The translations under genes and the position numbers were made by a program. Of a stretch of 64,000 bases of DNA, positions 14,001 to 25,335 are shown in pieces. The stretch is from Xiphophorus maculatus (taxonomy: Eukaryota > Chordata > Actinopteri > Cyprinodontiformes > Poeciliidae). The DNA lies in assembly GCF_002775205.1 (NCBI RefSeq), contig NC_036453.1, forward strand, positions 3,437,103-3,501,102. Direction: 5' to 3'. Position 1 is the stretch's first letter; the number at the start of each line of letters is the position of its first letter. Below the pieces are notes generated by a model. That model searched no databases, was not told the DNA's origin, and saw only the letters and a program-made list of their open reading frames with translations.

Positions 14001-14481
14001 CTTTTTTCTCATTTTGTTTTTAAAACATTTTTGTAATTATATATCCTATTCTGTCCACTTCCCAATTATACATTACTTTGTGTTGGTGTATCCCAATTAA
14101 ATATAATGAAGATTGCGGTTGTAGCATGACAAAATGTGAAAAGTTCAGTGACCTTTAATACTTTTGCAAATCCCTGCATTGTACTTCTGCGGGATGCATT
14201 ATATAAAACAATGCGGTGACTTTATATCATTACACATACCCTGTTGTGAAATAAGTGACAGTTATTTTGTGATTCTTGGTCTAAAGCTGCTCTACATTTG
14301 AATTTGAAGCTCAATCTTTCAGACTTACAGCTCCTTTGACAAATGCTGAAGCTCCTCTCAAGCTCAACAGCAGCTTGCGTTCATTTTCCCCTCTGGTTCC
14401 AACCAGCTTAATGTAGACATTGTTGAAAGTGGTGGCAACGGCGCGATTAGCAGTGTACACAGTTACTTTATAATCCAACAT
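5019..14481 (-). CDS. Animal lipoxygenase, ALOX15B/ALOXE3/ALOX12B type, 14 exons, 670 aa
   Basis: An iron dioxygenase that inserts O2 into polyunsaturated fatty acids, or in the ALOXE3 branch isomerises hydroperoxides. Exons (high to low): 14481-14329, 13776-13572, 13454-13373, 12315-12193, 12109-12006, 11615-11449, 11339-11196, 9639-9436, 9233-9147, 9054-8885, 8189-8068, 7624-7524, 6305-6135, 5198-5019. Every junction is GT-AG, phases match and no stop interrupts. Residues 1 to about 115 form the PLAT domain ([19 protein letters not shown]); the rest is catalytic. Iron ligands are His367, His372, His547, Asn551 and the C-terminal Ile670 (ENSVAI), each exactly 7 beyond the recalled human ALOX12 positions. 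[28 protein letters not shown] and WMPNTP favour the ALOX15B/ALOXE3/ALOX12B branch over ALOX5 or ALOX12. The start is the first Met of PLAT; an upstream non-coding exon cannot be excluded. The exact paralogue is not resolved. Confidence 0.95.
5334..5558. mobile_element. Tc1-like non-autonomous remnant in lipoxygenase intron 13
   Basis: It begins with TACAGGTTCATCTCAAGAAA, a start I associate with a very common fish Tc1/mariner-type MITE, and continues as AT-rich DNA without coding capacity. The far end is not clearly defined. Confidence 0.45.
5766..5869. repeat. 104-bp near-perfect palindromic MITE
   Basis: Two arms of about 48 bases (CGGAAGAGGATTAG...GAATTCTGA and its reverse complement) flank a short GTTTAAAG centre. 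TA dinucleotides bound both ends, as expected for a Tc1/mariner-type target duplication. It lies in lipoxygenase intron 13 and would form a long hairpin in pre-mRNA. Confidence 0.75.
6807..6836. mobile_element. hAT-type terminus fragment
   Basis: CAGGGGTCGGCAACCCGCGG followed by CTCTTT resembles a hAT transposon end. No matching inverted end was found nearby, so this is a truncated copy inside lipoxygenase intron 12. Confidence 0.45.
6959..7408 (-). mobile_element. LINE (L2/CR1-like) ORF2 fragment
   Basis: An open 149-codon stretch includes [45 protein letters not shown] and FSSFF, typical of the linker between endonuclease and reverse transcriptase in fish L2/CR1-like LINEs. It sits in lipoxygenase intron 12 on the gene's own strand. 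Endonuclease and polymerase motifs are missing, so it is a fragment and not a gene. Confidence 0.8.
7680..7990 (+). repeat. Common LINE/SINE-type 3' tail in lipoxygenase intron 11
   Basis: It contains the widespread fish tail phrases ACACAAGACAAACAACCATG, GGAGTACCCAGAGAAGA and GGCAACAGTGCTACCA in their usual order, slightly degenerate. ORFs covering 7866-8361 on this strand derive from this repeat and from antisense of exon 11. Confidence 0.65.
10411..10501. repeat. Two tandem copies of a 41-bp unit
   Basis: The unit starts ACAAAAATACAGTTATTAAT and ends GTATAAGT. Copies at 10411-10451 and 10452-10492 differ at one base (T/C), and a 9-base partial third copy follows. It lies in lipoxygenase intron 7. 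Confidence 0.9.
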
Positions 14482-15624
14482 TTTTGCTGTTGAAAATTGA
14501 TCCACCTTGATGTCAAGAGAGGGAAAAACAATCATCATCAACACTGATTGGTTGGTTGCTCTAGTTCATTGCAATACAATTCAAAAGGATTGTCCTGATA
14601 ACTAACAAAACGTTTTACAGACAAACTGATGAAAGACACTGGATCACAATGAAATAGACAAATTCAATTTGATATAACAACTACAAATAGAAGATTCTTG
14701 CTTCTGTTTTTCAGCAACTTTTGAATGTACTAGTCTTACCTCTGCTAATGAGATCACAAAGTTTCCCTGAAGAGCTGCTGGGTTGATGCAACTTAACACC
14801 ACTGTTTTCTGTATATATACACGTATTCAATGGGAGTGTGTGTTAAGTACCAAGAAACAGCTATGGCAATGAAACTACCGTAGATGGAAAGTAAACCTCC
14901 CACCTCTCATCTTTAGTGTTTTTCCTGTTCTTACGTAAATGTGGGGACTTTCACAACGTGAGATATGGATCTTGAGATATAGATAACATCAATAACACCT
15001 GCATGCCACTGCAGAATGACACAGTGATAATAACAAAAACCAAGATTTTTGTTTACAATTGTTTTTCCCAGAACAACAAAACAAACTGAGCTCATGTTAA
15101 TTTATTACTTAACACAAAGATGGTTTTTCACCGTTTTTCACACCAAACCACATTTAGAGTAAGCAACACATATCTTGGATGTAAAACTATTTCTCTGCAT
15201 AGTTATTTGATCAAAATCCCTTCTTACAGACAAAAAGGATTTAGCAAGAACTCTACAAGTAGTAGGGCGGTCTTGTAAAAAGTCAACAAAAGGAAGACTT
15301 ATTTGCATATTATCTGGTGCTGAACTTTTGGCAACATTATGAGACTATTCATTTAATCATTTAGGAAATAGCTTGATGTTTAACGCAATACCTGGAATGC
15401 AGTATCTGACAGTTATGTGTCATGTTTGGCAAAGTACAGAGCTGAATTGTTGCCTGACCACATGTGTTCAGCATTGTTAAAGCACATACCAACTGAATGT
15501 TCTTCAATCCATTGATTTCAACAAATAGAAACAACATGCAAATTCAATATACTGTTAGATGAAACAGATGTTGCTTTCATTTGGTTTCTTATTGCATATT
15601 TAGCTCTAAATCAAAATCTTATTA
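14482..15624. other. Upstream flank of the lipoxygenase gene
   Basis: AT-rich DNA with no supported exon, repeat or clear promoter motif. The lipoxygenase transcription start should lie here or further right, but no convincing TATA box or CpG-rich stretch was seen. Confidence 0.5.
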
Positions 15625-15629
15625 CAGGG

Positions 15630-16723
15630 TGTTACACCCCCAAGGTAGTCTAGGGATATTGGAGGGGGGCTGTAACAATAAATAAACCAGGGAAAAATTA
15701 AGAGACAAAACCAGGAGGGTAAAGTTAAAGTTTTATTCTTCAAGAATAATCTGAAAAAATCTTAAAGGCAAAAAAAATGAGAACCTAGAAGAAAAGAAAA
15801 GGAAGAGCAACAACAAAAACCAGGGTTTCTAGCAGACAACAAATCCTCCATCACAGCACCGCAAAGCTGCCACACACAGGCTGCCCAATTGGCCAAGAGG
15901 CCCTGAAATCAGTTTCCCAGCTAGCCTTAAACTCTGCTAATCAAGAGGCAGAGTGAAACCAGCTGGGCCTGCTTAACCTGTCGGAGCTCAGCAGCAACCT
16001 GAAATCCTACATGCAGCCACCACTGCATGTAACACCACCTCCCATAAAATCCAAGCCCTGAGAAGAAATAAAATAAATAAATAAAAATAATACCAAATAG
16101 CACACCAACCTCTACCAACTAGGACCAACCATGTATGTACACAGGATAAGGCATCTTCCACCACATTCTCCGAACCCTTCTTGTGCTTAATTATGAGTTT
16201 AAATCGCTGTACCATCAACGACCAGCGCATGAACCTTTGGTTGTGGTTGTACATTGGTCACAAGAACACAATGGGGTTATGATCAGTAAACACGGTCACT
16301 GGAGAAGAAGAACCAACATACACCTCAAAGTGTTGTAAGGCCAAGAGCATTCCAAGAGTTTCCTTTTAAATGGTGGAATAATTCATCTGGTGAGTTTTGA
16401 ACTTAGCAGAAAAGTAACTTACAGGATGACACACCCCATCTTCACCATCTTGAAGTAGTACTGCACCAGCACCTTTAGCATAGTCATCCACTTCCAGCTT
16501 GAATGGCTAAGTGACATCAGGAGCGACCAGGACTGGAGCACTGCAGAGAAGAGATTTAGCTGCATTGAAAGCCTCTTGACACTCACTGGTCCACACCAAG
16601 GGGACTGCAGGGCTACATAAAGCTGTAGGGGGTATAACCACAATAGCAAAGTTTTTGCAGAAACATTGGTAGTAACCAACCATTCCTAGAAAACGTTTCA
16701 AATCATATCCACTGCATGTAACA
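15630..16723 (-). mobile_element. Ty3/gypsy LTR retrotransposon with large internal deletion
   Basis: The complete 3' LTR is 15630-16034 (TGTTACA...TGTAACA ends). The 5' LTR keeps only its terminal 15 bases at 16709-16723. CAGGG at 15625-15629 and 16724-16728 is the 5-bp target duplication. A purine-rich tract (GGGAGGTGG) abuts the 3' LTR on the minus strand. Between them, minus-strand pol remnants read FLGMVGYYQ, then FTDHNPIVFL, then NQRFMRWSLMVQRFKLIIKH: the end of reverse transcriptase and RNase H. Frames are broken. Gag, protease, integrase and the primer-binding site are gone. Confidence 0.88.
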
Positions 16724-16728
16724 CAGGG

Positions 16729-18640
16729 GAACAAATAAGTAATACACAGAACACACATGTAGCATCAATATTTAGTTGAAAACATATCAGTTTCATTAAT
16801 TACAATATCATTTTTATCAGTCTCCAATTGTTTGCCATCACAATGAACAAATTACAATGCACAAAATTAGAAAACCTTCAATCACACAATGCAGAAAAAG
16901 CAACAAATAGAACAACTTAAAAGACCAGAATGTTAAAAAAAAAAGTGTTTAAAAGTCGTGTTGAAGCCATTTAGGGCTAGTAGAAAAGCATTGTCTAATA
17001 TACTGTAAGTGCATTAAACATAAATAGGGGGAGGTTTTTGCTCTGCATATTTAATGACTGTGGCAATATTTTTCAGAGTGCACGTAGGTTGTGCTTGTGA
17101 TTTAAATGCAATGTTTAAATGCAGTCTTTCTGTGCTTATCTAAATGAAATGCTAAAATGTGACCCAAACCTCTGCAAATAAAAACACCTTAACATCCCAC
17201 AGTAGTTGAGAAAGATAACACTGATAGAGGAATAGAGGATGAGAAAAAAATCTGTAACCAACAGATTTAAAAGTTACAACACTAACAACATATTTCGATT
17301 AAACAATATCCTACACAGTTCATTAGGACTATTTTTTGTCGAAACAAACAAACAAACAAAACATTATGGTCTCAGTTGTTGGTATACTGTTATTTCATGG
17401 AAGTTAAATGCTCAACCAAGTTTTTGATTTTCTTATATTGGTGAAACAAACTTAAGCTTTCAAATAAGATTAGTGTTTTCACATTTTACAATAAGTTAAT
17501 ACTAAAGAAAGCAATCTAATACAATTTATTTTAAATTTGGTTTTGAAAAAAAGTGTGGCTAATAACTTTAACATGGTATTAGCCTTCAACCTGGTGTCAA
17601 CTAATTCCAAAATTTAAATGTCTCAGATTTGTCTCAAGCACAAAAAATCCAATATGCAATCATTACAAATGGATAAACAAAGACCAAAATGGTCTTGATT
17701 TTACTCAAACAAATTAAAAAAGTTTGTTACAACTTTTTGGTTGTAAAAGTGAACGGGCAACCAGACGTCTCATTTTAACCTGCTGAACATGCCTTTTACT
17801 ACAACTAGTTTATCAAGTTCTTTAACTTTTTAAAGGAATTTTGCAAACTGTAAATGAACAATTAATGTTCTAGGTTTCACTTGAATCTAAAGGGAAATGC
17901 CTTTGACTCAAAACTCTGGCTGTGAAAGCTGTAGCAACAAGAACTTTTATGTAAATAGCTTAGTTTACATAAAACTAAGCTATGTAAACTAAATAGCTTA
18001 GCTGTTAGTTTGCAGCTAATAGCTGTTAGATAACTATTAGCTGTTAGTTATGTCTGTAAGAGAAGCAGAGTTAACTGTTTACTGAGAAGCAGTTAAATGG
18101 TTCTCAGGAAGCAGTTATCTTACCGAAAAGCATTCCTTATCAGTAAGATAATGAGAAGGAATGCTAAAGGACAGATCAAAGCATACTACATCTAAACTTT
18201 GGACTTTAGTACTAAGCACAAATGCTTAACTGTCTTGTCTGTTTTTGCTAAGATGAGTCAGAAAGCCAGTTTGAGGGAGTAACTTTCAGAAAATCTGGTC
18301 TGCTTTTATCTTTGACTGTGATGTAAATGGGCAGAAACAAAAGCTTTTCTACAAGAGATAAGAGCCGATATAATCTATTTGACTTTTGTTTCTTATCTGT
18401 TTGTATTTTAAAAGTCTCATTTACATAAAAATTGAAAGGTTCAAGGAAAACATTTTAAAGCTCTCCATGAAGAACCATTTATCGACGTCAAATAAATAAC
18501 TCATTGTCATGTGTTAATGTTTAATATGTTGTACACGGAGCAAACATTGTTATTTTTCACTTTGAGACAGAAAAACTAAGAAAATAATAAATGAACCTTT
18601 CTAAAACAACATGAGTTGCTGTAAATTTTTAGAAGCTGGG
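16729..18640. other. Intergenic AT-rich DNA
   Basis: No coding frame or recognised transposon. The only structured part is the hairpin cluster listed at 17956-18164. Confidence 0.5.
17956..18164. repeat. Cluster of short hairpins rich in TAGCT words
   Basis: Perfect inverted repeats: TAGCTTAGTTT (17956-17966 with 17972-17982), AGTTTACATA (17962-17971 with 17981-17990, overlapping and so mutually exclusive with the first), CAGCTAATAG (18013-18022 with 18034-18043) and GCATTCCTT (18130-18138 with 18156-18164). AGCTGTTAG is repeated three times. Confidence 0.7.
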
Positions 18641-18651
18641 ATAACAATTAT

Positions 18652-18979
18652 TAGGCCCGAGCATCGCTTTGCTGCTCGGGCAGCAAACATCACCAAGACG
18701 CTCAGAATTTACAATTAATATCATAGTGCAAGTATCACAGGAAGTCGGCCATTTTTAATTGAAGGTCCGATTTTGACCCCATTTTTGACGTTTACAGCCT
18801 TCGTATTTGGTCGAACTCCTCCTAAGGATTTCGATTGATCGACTTCAAACTCGGTCAGTCTGATCATAAGGCATGGCCAATTAAAAGTTATCAAATGAAA
18901 CACAAAACTGTTATATATCCAACACAAAAACACATAGAGGCACCAAACTTTCAATGATTGATCATCATCGGGTGTCCTA
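18652..18979 (+). repeat. GCCCGAGC-headed repeat, copy 2
   Basis: It starts TTAGGCCCGAGCATCGCTTT, where GCCCGAGCA and TGCTCGGGC form a hairpin, then continues with the same body as copy 1 (GCTCAGAATTTACAATTAAT; TTTTGACGTTTACAGCCTTC). It lacks about 350 bp present between head and body in copy 1. Confidence 0.75.
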
Positions 18980-18982
18980 AAA

Positions 18983-19020
18983 CAGTGGTCCCCAACCACC
19001 GGGCCGCGGACCGGTACCGA
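18983..19020. mobile_element. hAT-type terminus fragment
   Basis: CAGTGGTCCCCAACCACCGG followed by GCCGCGGACCGGTACCG is a widespread hAT transposon end. No partner end was found, so it is a truncated copy abutting the GCCCGAGC repeat. Confidence 0.55.
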
Positions 19021-21289
19021 AATAATGAACTACTTCCAGATCTTTTATTTTGAAAATCCTAAACGTCTTCCACAGCAGAATGAGTAACAAAACAACATCG
19101 GAGTACTGCGTGCGCAACTCCTAACTGCTACATTTTCACAGAAGTGGTCGCTCTCGCTATTGATTAAGCAAGTGCTTCTAATTCTACTTTCCCTCTTATA
19201 TTCTGCAGAAACAGTAAGCCTTTCTACACGTTGCTTTTTTGAGTTAGGTTTGTTTTTGTTTAGTCAATACTGATAGATTAGAATCTATCAAATATATTTT
19301 TTTATCATGATTAAATGTCATAAAGCCCTGTAAGAAGATACCATATTTGTACGTACTGGCTGGTTTAGTTATTTGTCCAGGATGTACTCTGCCTTTCACT
19401 TACTGGTTGCTGGAGCAGCAAGATACAGATGGATTGTCCTAATTAGATAGATTCCCTAGGAGGCCCTGGAAGTGGTCAGCAGGGTAATAAAAAATGTTAC
19501 GATTAAACAACAAAATAAATAAACAAAATTTTAAAAATAAACGACTAATGTGGAGGAGAGAAACTTCTTCAACAAGTAGCTACCTTATTGGTTCATCCTC
19601 ATCCTCAAGAAAGAAAAAAAGTTTGTGCAGTGGTCTATAAATATGTTCCTTTAAAATTATGTCATTACATAACGCAAGTTTGTATATGTATGTTTGCAAC
19701 AGCTCACCTATTCATCAAATCTATAACCTTTCATAACAACTAGCGTGGCAAAGCAGCTGCATAAAAGCCGGATGGACCATCTGAATTCAAGTACTCTTCT
19801 CACTGATGATGAGTCACAAGTGAGAGCAATAAAGTTGTCAACAATACTGTTAATGCTACTTTCACCATGTCTGTGAGCATGTTTACTGACATCAGTAGGA
19901 GAAAGGATGGCATTTTCAAAGTGACGTCTAGTACTGGGCTTAGGCACGGAGAAAGTCCTGATGTTACCTAGCAACAAGACGGTGTATACCTCACAAAGAG
20001 CAATCTCAGCTAAACTGACCTTAAGCTGGGAAATAAAAACTCTTCTCCACTGGACATTTACTAGTGTCTTATCCTTTAATAATTATGTCTGTTCTGTCTC
20101 AGATTTTTTTTGTATCCATTACATGAAATAATCTCACATGACATAGTCATAGCACGTCTTGTTCATGCAAAAGAATAAACATTTATTTAGATAAATATTA
20201 AACTGCAACAGTAGTCACTATTCTTTAGCAAGACCCAAAATGTTTTTAAGTCACTGTATAAGCATCAGTATATGAACACTGCCATCCACTGGCAATACAT
20301 TGAACTAAAGTCTCCATGATCTCCTGGGTGGTGTTTCATGCTGATGTAAAGTAGGCCTTTCAGAAAACACACTGCAATATAGAGGGTTAAAAATCCCAGC
20401 GTTGTTATGTAACAACCTTGGATTCATTGGGGGGAAAAAAGGCAGAACCAGGGCCGTATGACTAACAGTCGATGTTACATAAGCGACATTAAGCAACCGA
20501 ACACATCTCACAGTTTTTAATGATTATAAACTGTAAGTGATGAAGAAGCTAATTTTTCAAGGGTTCTAAACCTGAGCACACATTTGGTGGACCGAACCAC
20601 CGCCACATGCAGAAAGAGGAGCTCTAACACAGAACTGTGGGACATATTTCAGCCATCCATCGTTTAAAAACAATACACCGTCACTAAATGAAAATTTTAG
20701 ATATGATGTGTGCAAAGGTGCAGCAGCCGTGCTGATCATTGTTTACCCGTTTCAAATAATGATGTGTAAGAACGGTTTCCAACCCCTAGAGGGCGCATTT
20801 GTCTGCCATAAGAAGCAGTGGAGTGCTGCTTCAGCACTGCTGCTATGTTTACATAATTTTAATAATATAATAATCACATAAAAAAATACAAATAAAGAGT
20901 TAACGGATACAGTTTGTGTCTAGTTAATAATTTAATGGGTCTGAATGCAGGTTGCTGCTGGTGGCATTTTTCCTCCAACCAAGAGCATTACACTAATAAG
21001 GATTAAAGGAGGCGACTGTATTGATTCGGCTTAGCGGGTTCATCAAAGTCCAGCGTTTTTGATGTGTTATGCGGAAATAATCTATGAGGCACTATGACCC
21101 CCCCCCCCCTGGCCCCTAGTGGACCAGCATGCAGTGACCCACTTCTTTTGTACCTCCAGTTTATCAGCTCAAGAGGCTTTTGTTTGTATTCAATCAAAAG
21201 AGCCCAGCACTCCTCCTCCCCCCATCTCATGGCAACTGGTATGATCCACAAACATACTAGAATATCTGCAGGAGCCTCAGTTAACCTTT
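19021..21289. other. Intergenic DNA without supported genes
   Basis: Mixed AT-rich sequence. A minus-strand 89-codon ORF at 19708-19977 has no recognisable motif. A 10-base C run sits near 21101. Nothing else stands out. Confidence 0.5.
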
Positions 21290-22145
21290 AACAGAACTAC
21301 AGAAGAAATCAGTGTGTGGATGTACCACAACTTTCTCCAGCTGAACAGAAACAAAACTGAAATTATTGTCTTTGGTCCTAGAGAGGAATGTATAGAGTCA
21401 CACAGCTTCATCTTTAATAGCTACAAACCAGAGATCTGGCCCAAAATCTGGGTGTAGCAATGAACAGATATGAACCTTCAGAGCCACATAAAGACAGTTA
21501 CAAAGTCGGCCTTCTATCACCTGAAGAACATTGGAGGGCTAATGTCTCTGCAAGATCTAGAGAAACTCATCCATGCATTTATCTTTAGTTGCATTAATTA
21601 CTGCAACAATGTCTTTTCAGGTCTGTCTAAAAAAAAAAAATCAGACAGCTGCAGCTGAAAATGACTTCTGACTAAAACCAAGGAGATATCACACCACCAG
21701 TTCTAAAGTCCTTCCACTGAGAGAGCAGAGTTTGAAGTACTGTCGTTAGTTTATAAATCACTGAATGGCTGAGCACCACAATGTATTAAAGATCTGCTAT
21801 CAACCTTACAGATCTCTCGGGTCTTCTGGTTCTGCTCTGCATCCGAAGAACCAAACATGGAGAAGCAGCATTCAGCTTCTATGCACCACAAATCTGGAAC
21901 AAACTTCCAGAAAACTGAAAAACAGCTGAAACACTGAGTCCCTTTAAATCAAGGCTAGAAACCCAAAATGTTGCTTAAAAGTTGCTTTAAATTCATTGTA
22001 ACTGGAATTTTCATCAACATATTTGATGTATTCTTGCTTGGTGGCATTTGACAAAATTGAATGTTTATTGCTATTTTATAATTTGTCACTTTGTTATGTT
22101 TTTATTGTGTAAAGCACTTTGAAGTGCCTTCATGCTGAAATGTCC
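21290..22145 (+). mobile_element. L2-like LINE, 3' portion, decayed
   Basis: Frames read [59 protein letters not shown] and, after breaks, fragments of the C-terminal reverse-transcriptase region. The tail AAAGCACTTTGAAGTGCCTT near 22110 is the familiar L2-type 3' end. Several stops and a poly-A slippage near 21631 show it is dead. Confidence 0.8.
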
Positions 22146-22569
22146 TCTTTTTCCAAAAACTGATTTACCATACTGATTTTTTTTTCAGCAATAAAAAATA
22201 TATGCAGCAAAAATCTATGTATCCAAAGATTATACCTATGACCCACCCTACCCATGAAAGTTATAGAAAATACAAATACATTCAGCTCAGACTCAGTGGC
22301 TAAAAAACTAAAACATTTAACAGTAAGACTTTAGATAAGAGCTACAGGAAGAGATATTTCTTCAGCTCTAGTGTCTCTTTAATGGCTCCCTGTTCAGAGC
22401 CATTAAATGTAAAATAAAATGTAAAACTATTCCCCTTACAAACAAAAACCTTATGCTTACAGTTTCTTCTGAGCCATCTCCACAGTCATGCTGCTTGGCG
22501 ACCCACTGACTGTTTTTTCCTTCTCTGCTGAAAGGAAGGTATGACATTTTTATTCAGTGACGTACAGGC

Positions 22570-22701
22570 AAGATTTTACAGGTCAGCGGTAAGAAAACAA
22601 AAGAAATGCTTGTAGACTTTAGTATGGACGGGATAATTGTCTCCCCATCCAAAATTGATGATGAAAAGGCAGAGCAGGTCATAACTCACGAAGGTTTAGT
22701 C
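22570..22701 (+). mobile_element. LINE reverse-transcriptase fragment, left half (interrupted)
   Basis: The frame reads KEMLVDFSMDGIIVSPSKI then DDEKAEQVITHEGLV, a segment found near the end of the polymerase domain in fish LINEs. It stops at the composite insertion. The same frame resumes at 29072, so this is the older target element. Confidence 0.75.
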
Positions 22702-23154
22702 CAGTGTTTTTCAACCTTTTTTGAGCCAAGGTACATTGTTTTCATTGAAAAAATCACGAGGCACACCACCAACCAAAAATGTAAACAAATGATACTCTAT
22801 CGCCACCTATATTAAATATATAGTCATTTTTCTTTTCATAAACCTTTCCATCACTGTCATCAAAGTCTTGCCAGATACAATGCTCTCACCGCTACCTGTC
22901 ACATTCACGCATCACTAATTCTCTTGTTTTAACGTACAATGCTATGTACCTACTGCCATCTAGTGGTAAGGAAATTACATGATTATGCCGCCAGTCACTA
23001 CTACAGCACACACACTCGAAGATAGCATATTATTTGCAGATAATTAATTTGTTTTCAAAAAATCTTTTTTAGACCATGATGAAATTTCCACGGCACACCT
23101 GACGATCACTCACGGCACACTAGTGTGCCGCGGCACAGTGGTTGAAAAACACTG
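22702..23154. mobile_element. hAT-type MITE, copy 1 (453 bp)
   Basis: Terminal inverted repeats CAGTGTTTTTCAACC and GGTTGAAAAACACTG, no coding capacity. It has the same length and orientation as copy 2, with three substitutions noticed by eye. Near the right end GGCACACTAGTGTGCC is a perfect palindrome. Confidence 0.88.
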
Positions 23155-24113
23155 CCTCAATTAACTCTACAGTTTTTGGACTAAGAAATAAAAACTAAGA
23201 GTCTGAAGTAACTGAAAACTGCTCACAGTTTGAAACCTTTATATATCTATTTTAAAAGGACGTGCTCTCCTCCATACTACCTTGATTTAAACCTCAGCTG
23301 TTTCGTAACGGATTTTATTTCTAGTGCACGGACTGAAAACCATTTAATTGACGCCAGCCCTGCGCTGTCAGTGGTGTTTGCAGAAGAGGTCCCAGCGTCG
23401 TCGCACAGATAGCTTTCATTAAATATAATCTGTGACTGATCAGGGGCTCCGTGTTTATTCAAAGGTAATTTCCACAAAGTAAAAATCCAATAGAATTGAT
23501 TGGTGTTGGTGTCAGTATACAGCTGGCAGTAGGCCACTAGATTAGTTTTAAAACAACTCAGCTACTGAATGTATTCCCGTATTTGTTTAGGCAAATGTTG
23601 GGCATTTATTGAATTGCTGTTTTATTTTGTGCTGGAAAGCAATATTTTCTAGCGACTTCAAAAAAAATCTCAATCGTGAATTTGTCAAAAGTGAAAAAGC
23701 TTCTCATCACTGGTGCCAGTTACTGCAATTGCTTGATATTATTTTGTTTCACCTGAAAACCTACTAAAGTTTCTACACTAGACCCTTAAAAACATTCAGC
23801 TTAGCCAGCACATTACTCTCTTTTGTAGCAAACAAAGATTGGAGAAGTAAAATAATCCAGTTCCGATTTACGCTGTCTAATCTGTTAAAACCCTGCTCTG
23901 AAGTCAGTCAGAGAGGATTCCCAGGTCTAATCTTTGCGTAGAGGTGACTGAGGGAATATTGGGGAAAACTGAAGCAATAAAAGCGAGACTGAAGCACAGA
24001 GATTTCCTTATTAATTGTCTGTCTGAATATTTCTTTTCGTACCCATAGAGCAATACACTACATCGTCAGTTCTGTGAACTCACGAAACGCCTTGCAAAAG
24101 TATTCACAAACTC

Positions 24114-24801
24114 TATGGAAGCCTGTTTCTGCCATTTATTTATTTAAAAATAAATAAATAATCTCATAATAAATAAATAAATAATCTCATAATAATGAGA
24201 TACTATCTCATATCTCAGATACTATGTCATTATTTTGAGATTGACGCTTAAAATAATGAGATATCTCAAAATATCTCATTATTTTCAGATACTATCTCAT
24301 TATGAGATTATTTATTTATTTATTTTTTTAACAGAGTGGTGGAAACGGGCTTCCATACGTTTCCGGCACTCTGTTAAAAAAATATATATATTTTTTATTT
24401 TATTTTATATATTTTCTAGATTATTTATCTCATTATAATGAGATAGATAATCTCATTATAATGAGATTATTTATTTTATTTTTTTTAACAGAGTGGCAGA
24501 AACGTATGGAAGCCCGTTTCCACCACTTTGTTAAAAAAATAAAATAAATTATCTTATTATTTTGAGATTGACGCTTAAAATAATGAGATATCTCAAAATA
24601 TCTCATTATTTTGAGATGATATCTCAAAATAAAATACTATTTTGTATTTTATACAAAATAGTATTATATAGTATTATATCTACAAAATAGTAAAATATCT
24701 TATATTGTGTATCTTATTATACGTTATTATTTAGTATCTCATTATTTTGAGATAATTTATTTATTTATTTTTTAACAGAGTGGTGGAAACAGGCTTCCAT
24801 A
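24114..24801. mobile_element. Nested palindromic MITE cluster
   Basis: Two elements share inverted ends reading ATGGAAGCCYGTTTC (24115-24356 and 24506-24800). Between them is a shorter inverted pair (ACGTTTCC...GGCAGAAACGT). Interiors are almost only TTATTTATT and ATCTCATTATTTTGAGAT words, so most of the block can fold on itself. The arrangement suggests insertion of one copy next to or inside another. Confidence 0.65.
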
Positions 24802-25104
24802 TTGTATTGACATTTTAATGCAATACAAAAATGTTTTTAAAAGTAAAAAAAAAAAAAGTATGCAGACCCTGAATAGAAAATAAAAAAGGCGACTTAAACA
24901 GCAACTCTGACAGATCATCAGTAGAGCGGTAGCTAATCTACCACATTGATCACTTATTAATAATCTTAAATAAACATCAAGCAATAAAAACATAAAACTG
25001 TAATGGACTGCATATTCTGTTTTTTGTGTGGCAATATTAATATTACTCTTATTATTATTAAAAAACATCCATTTATTATCTAGTGTGAACAAAATCTTTT
25101 TGTA

Positions 25105-25335
25105 CTGTGGGAGGAAGCTGGAGCACCCGGAGAGAACCCATTAATCAATCAATCAATCAAATTTTATTTGTATAGCACATTTCAGCGTCAAGGCATTTCA
25201 AAGTGCTTTACATCATATCAAACACAGAAACACAAAGCAACATAGAATCAACAATCAAAATAGGACATTAAATCAGGTTCCATCAATAAATTTGTAATTG
25301 ATTACGTTTCAAATACAATCCTAAACAGGTGGCTT
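25105..25335 (-). repeat. L2-type LINE 3' tail
   Basis: Plus-strand text AATCAATCAATCAAATTTTA, TTGTATAGCACATTTCAGC and CATTTCAAAGTGCTTTACAT is the reverse of the widespread fish LINE tail. A GGGAGGAAGCTGGAGCACCC tail fragment precedes it. No coding part remains. Confidence 0.7.

Noticed and set aside
19708..19977. 89-codon minus-strand ORF
   Set aside because: No recognisable family, no splice context and no conserved-looking motif; likely chance.
25140..25160. CRISPR-like or satellite array of ATCA units
   Set aside because: Only a few AATC units at the end of a LINE tail; no spacers.
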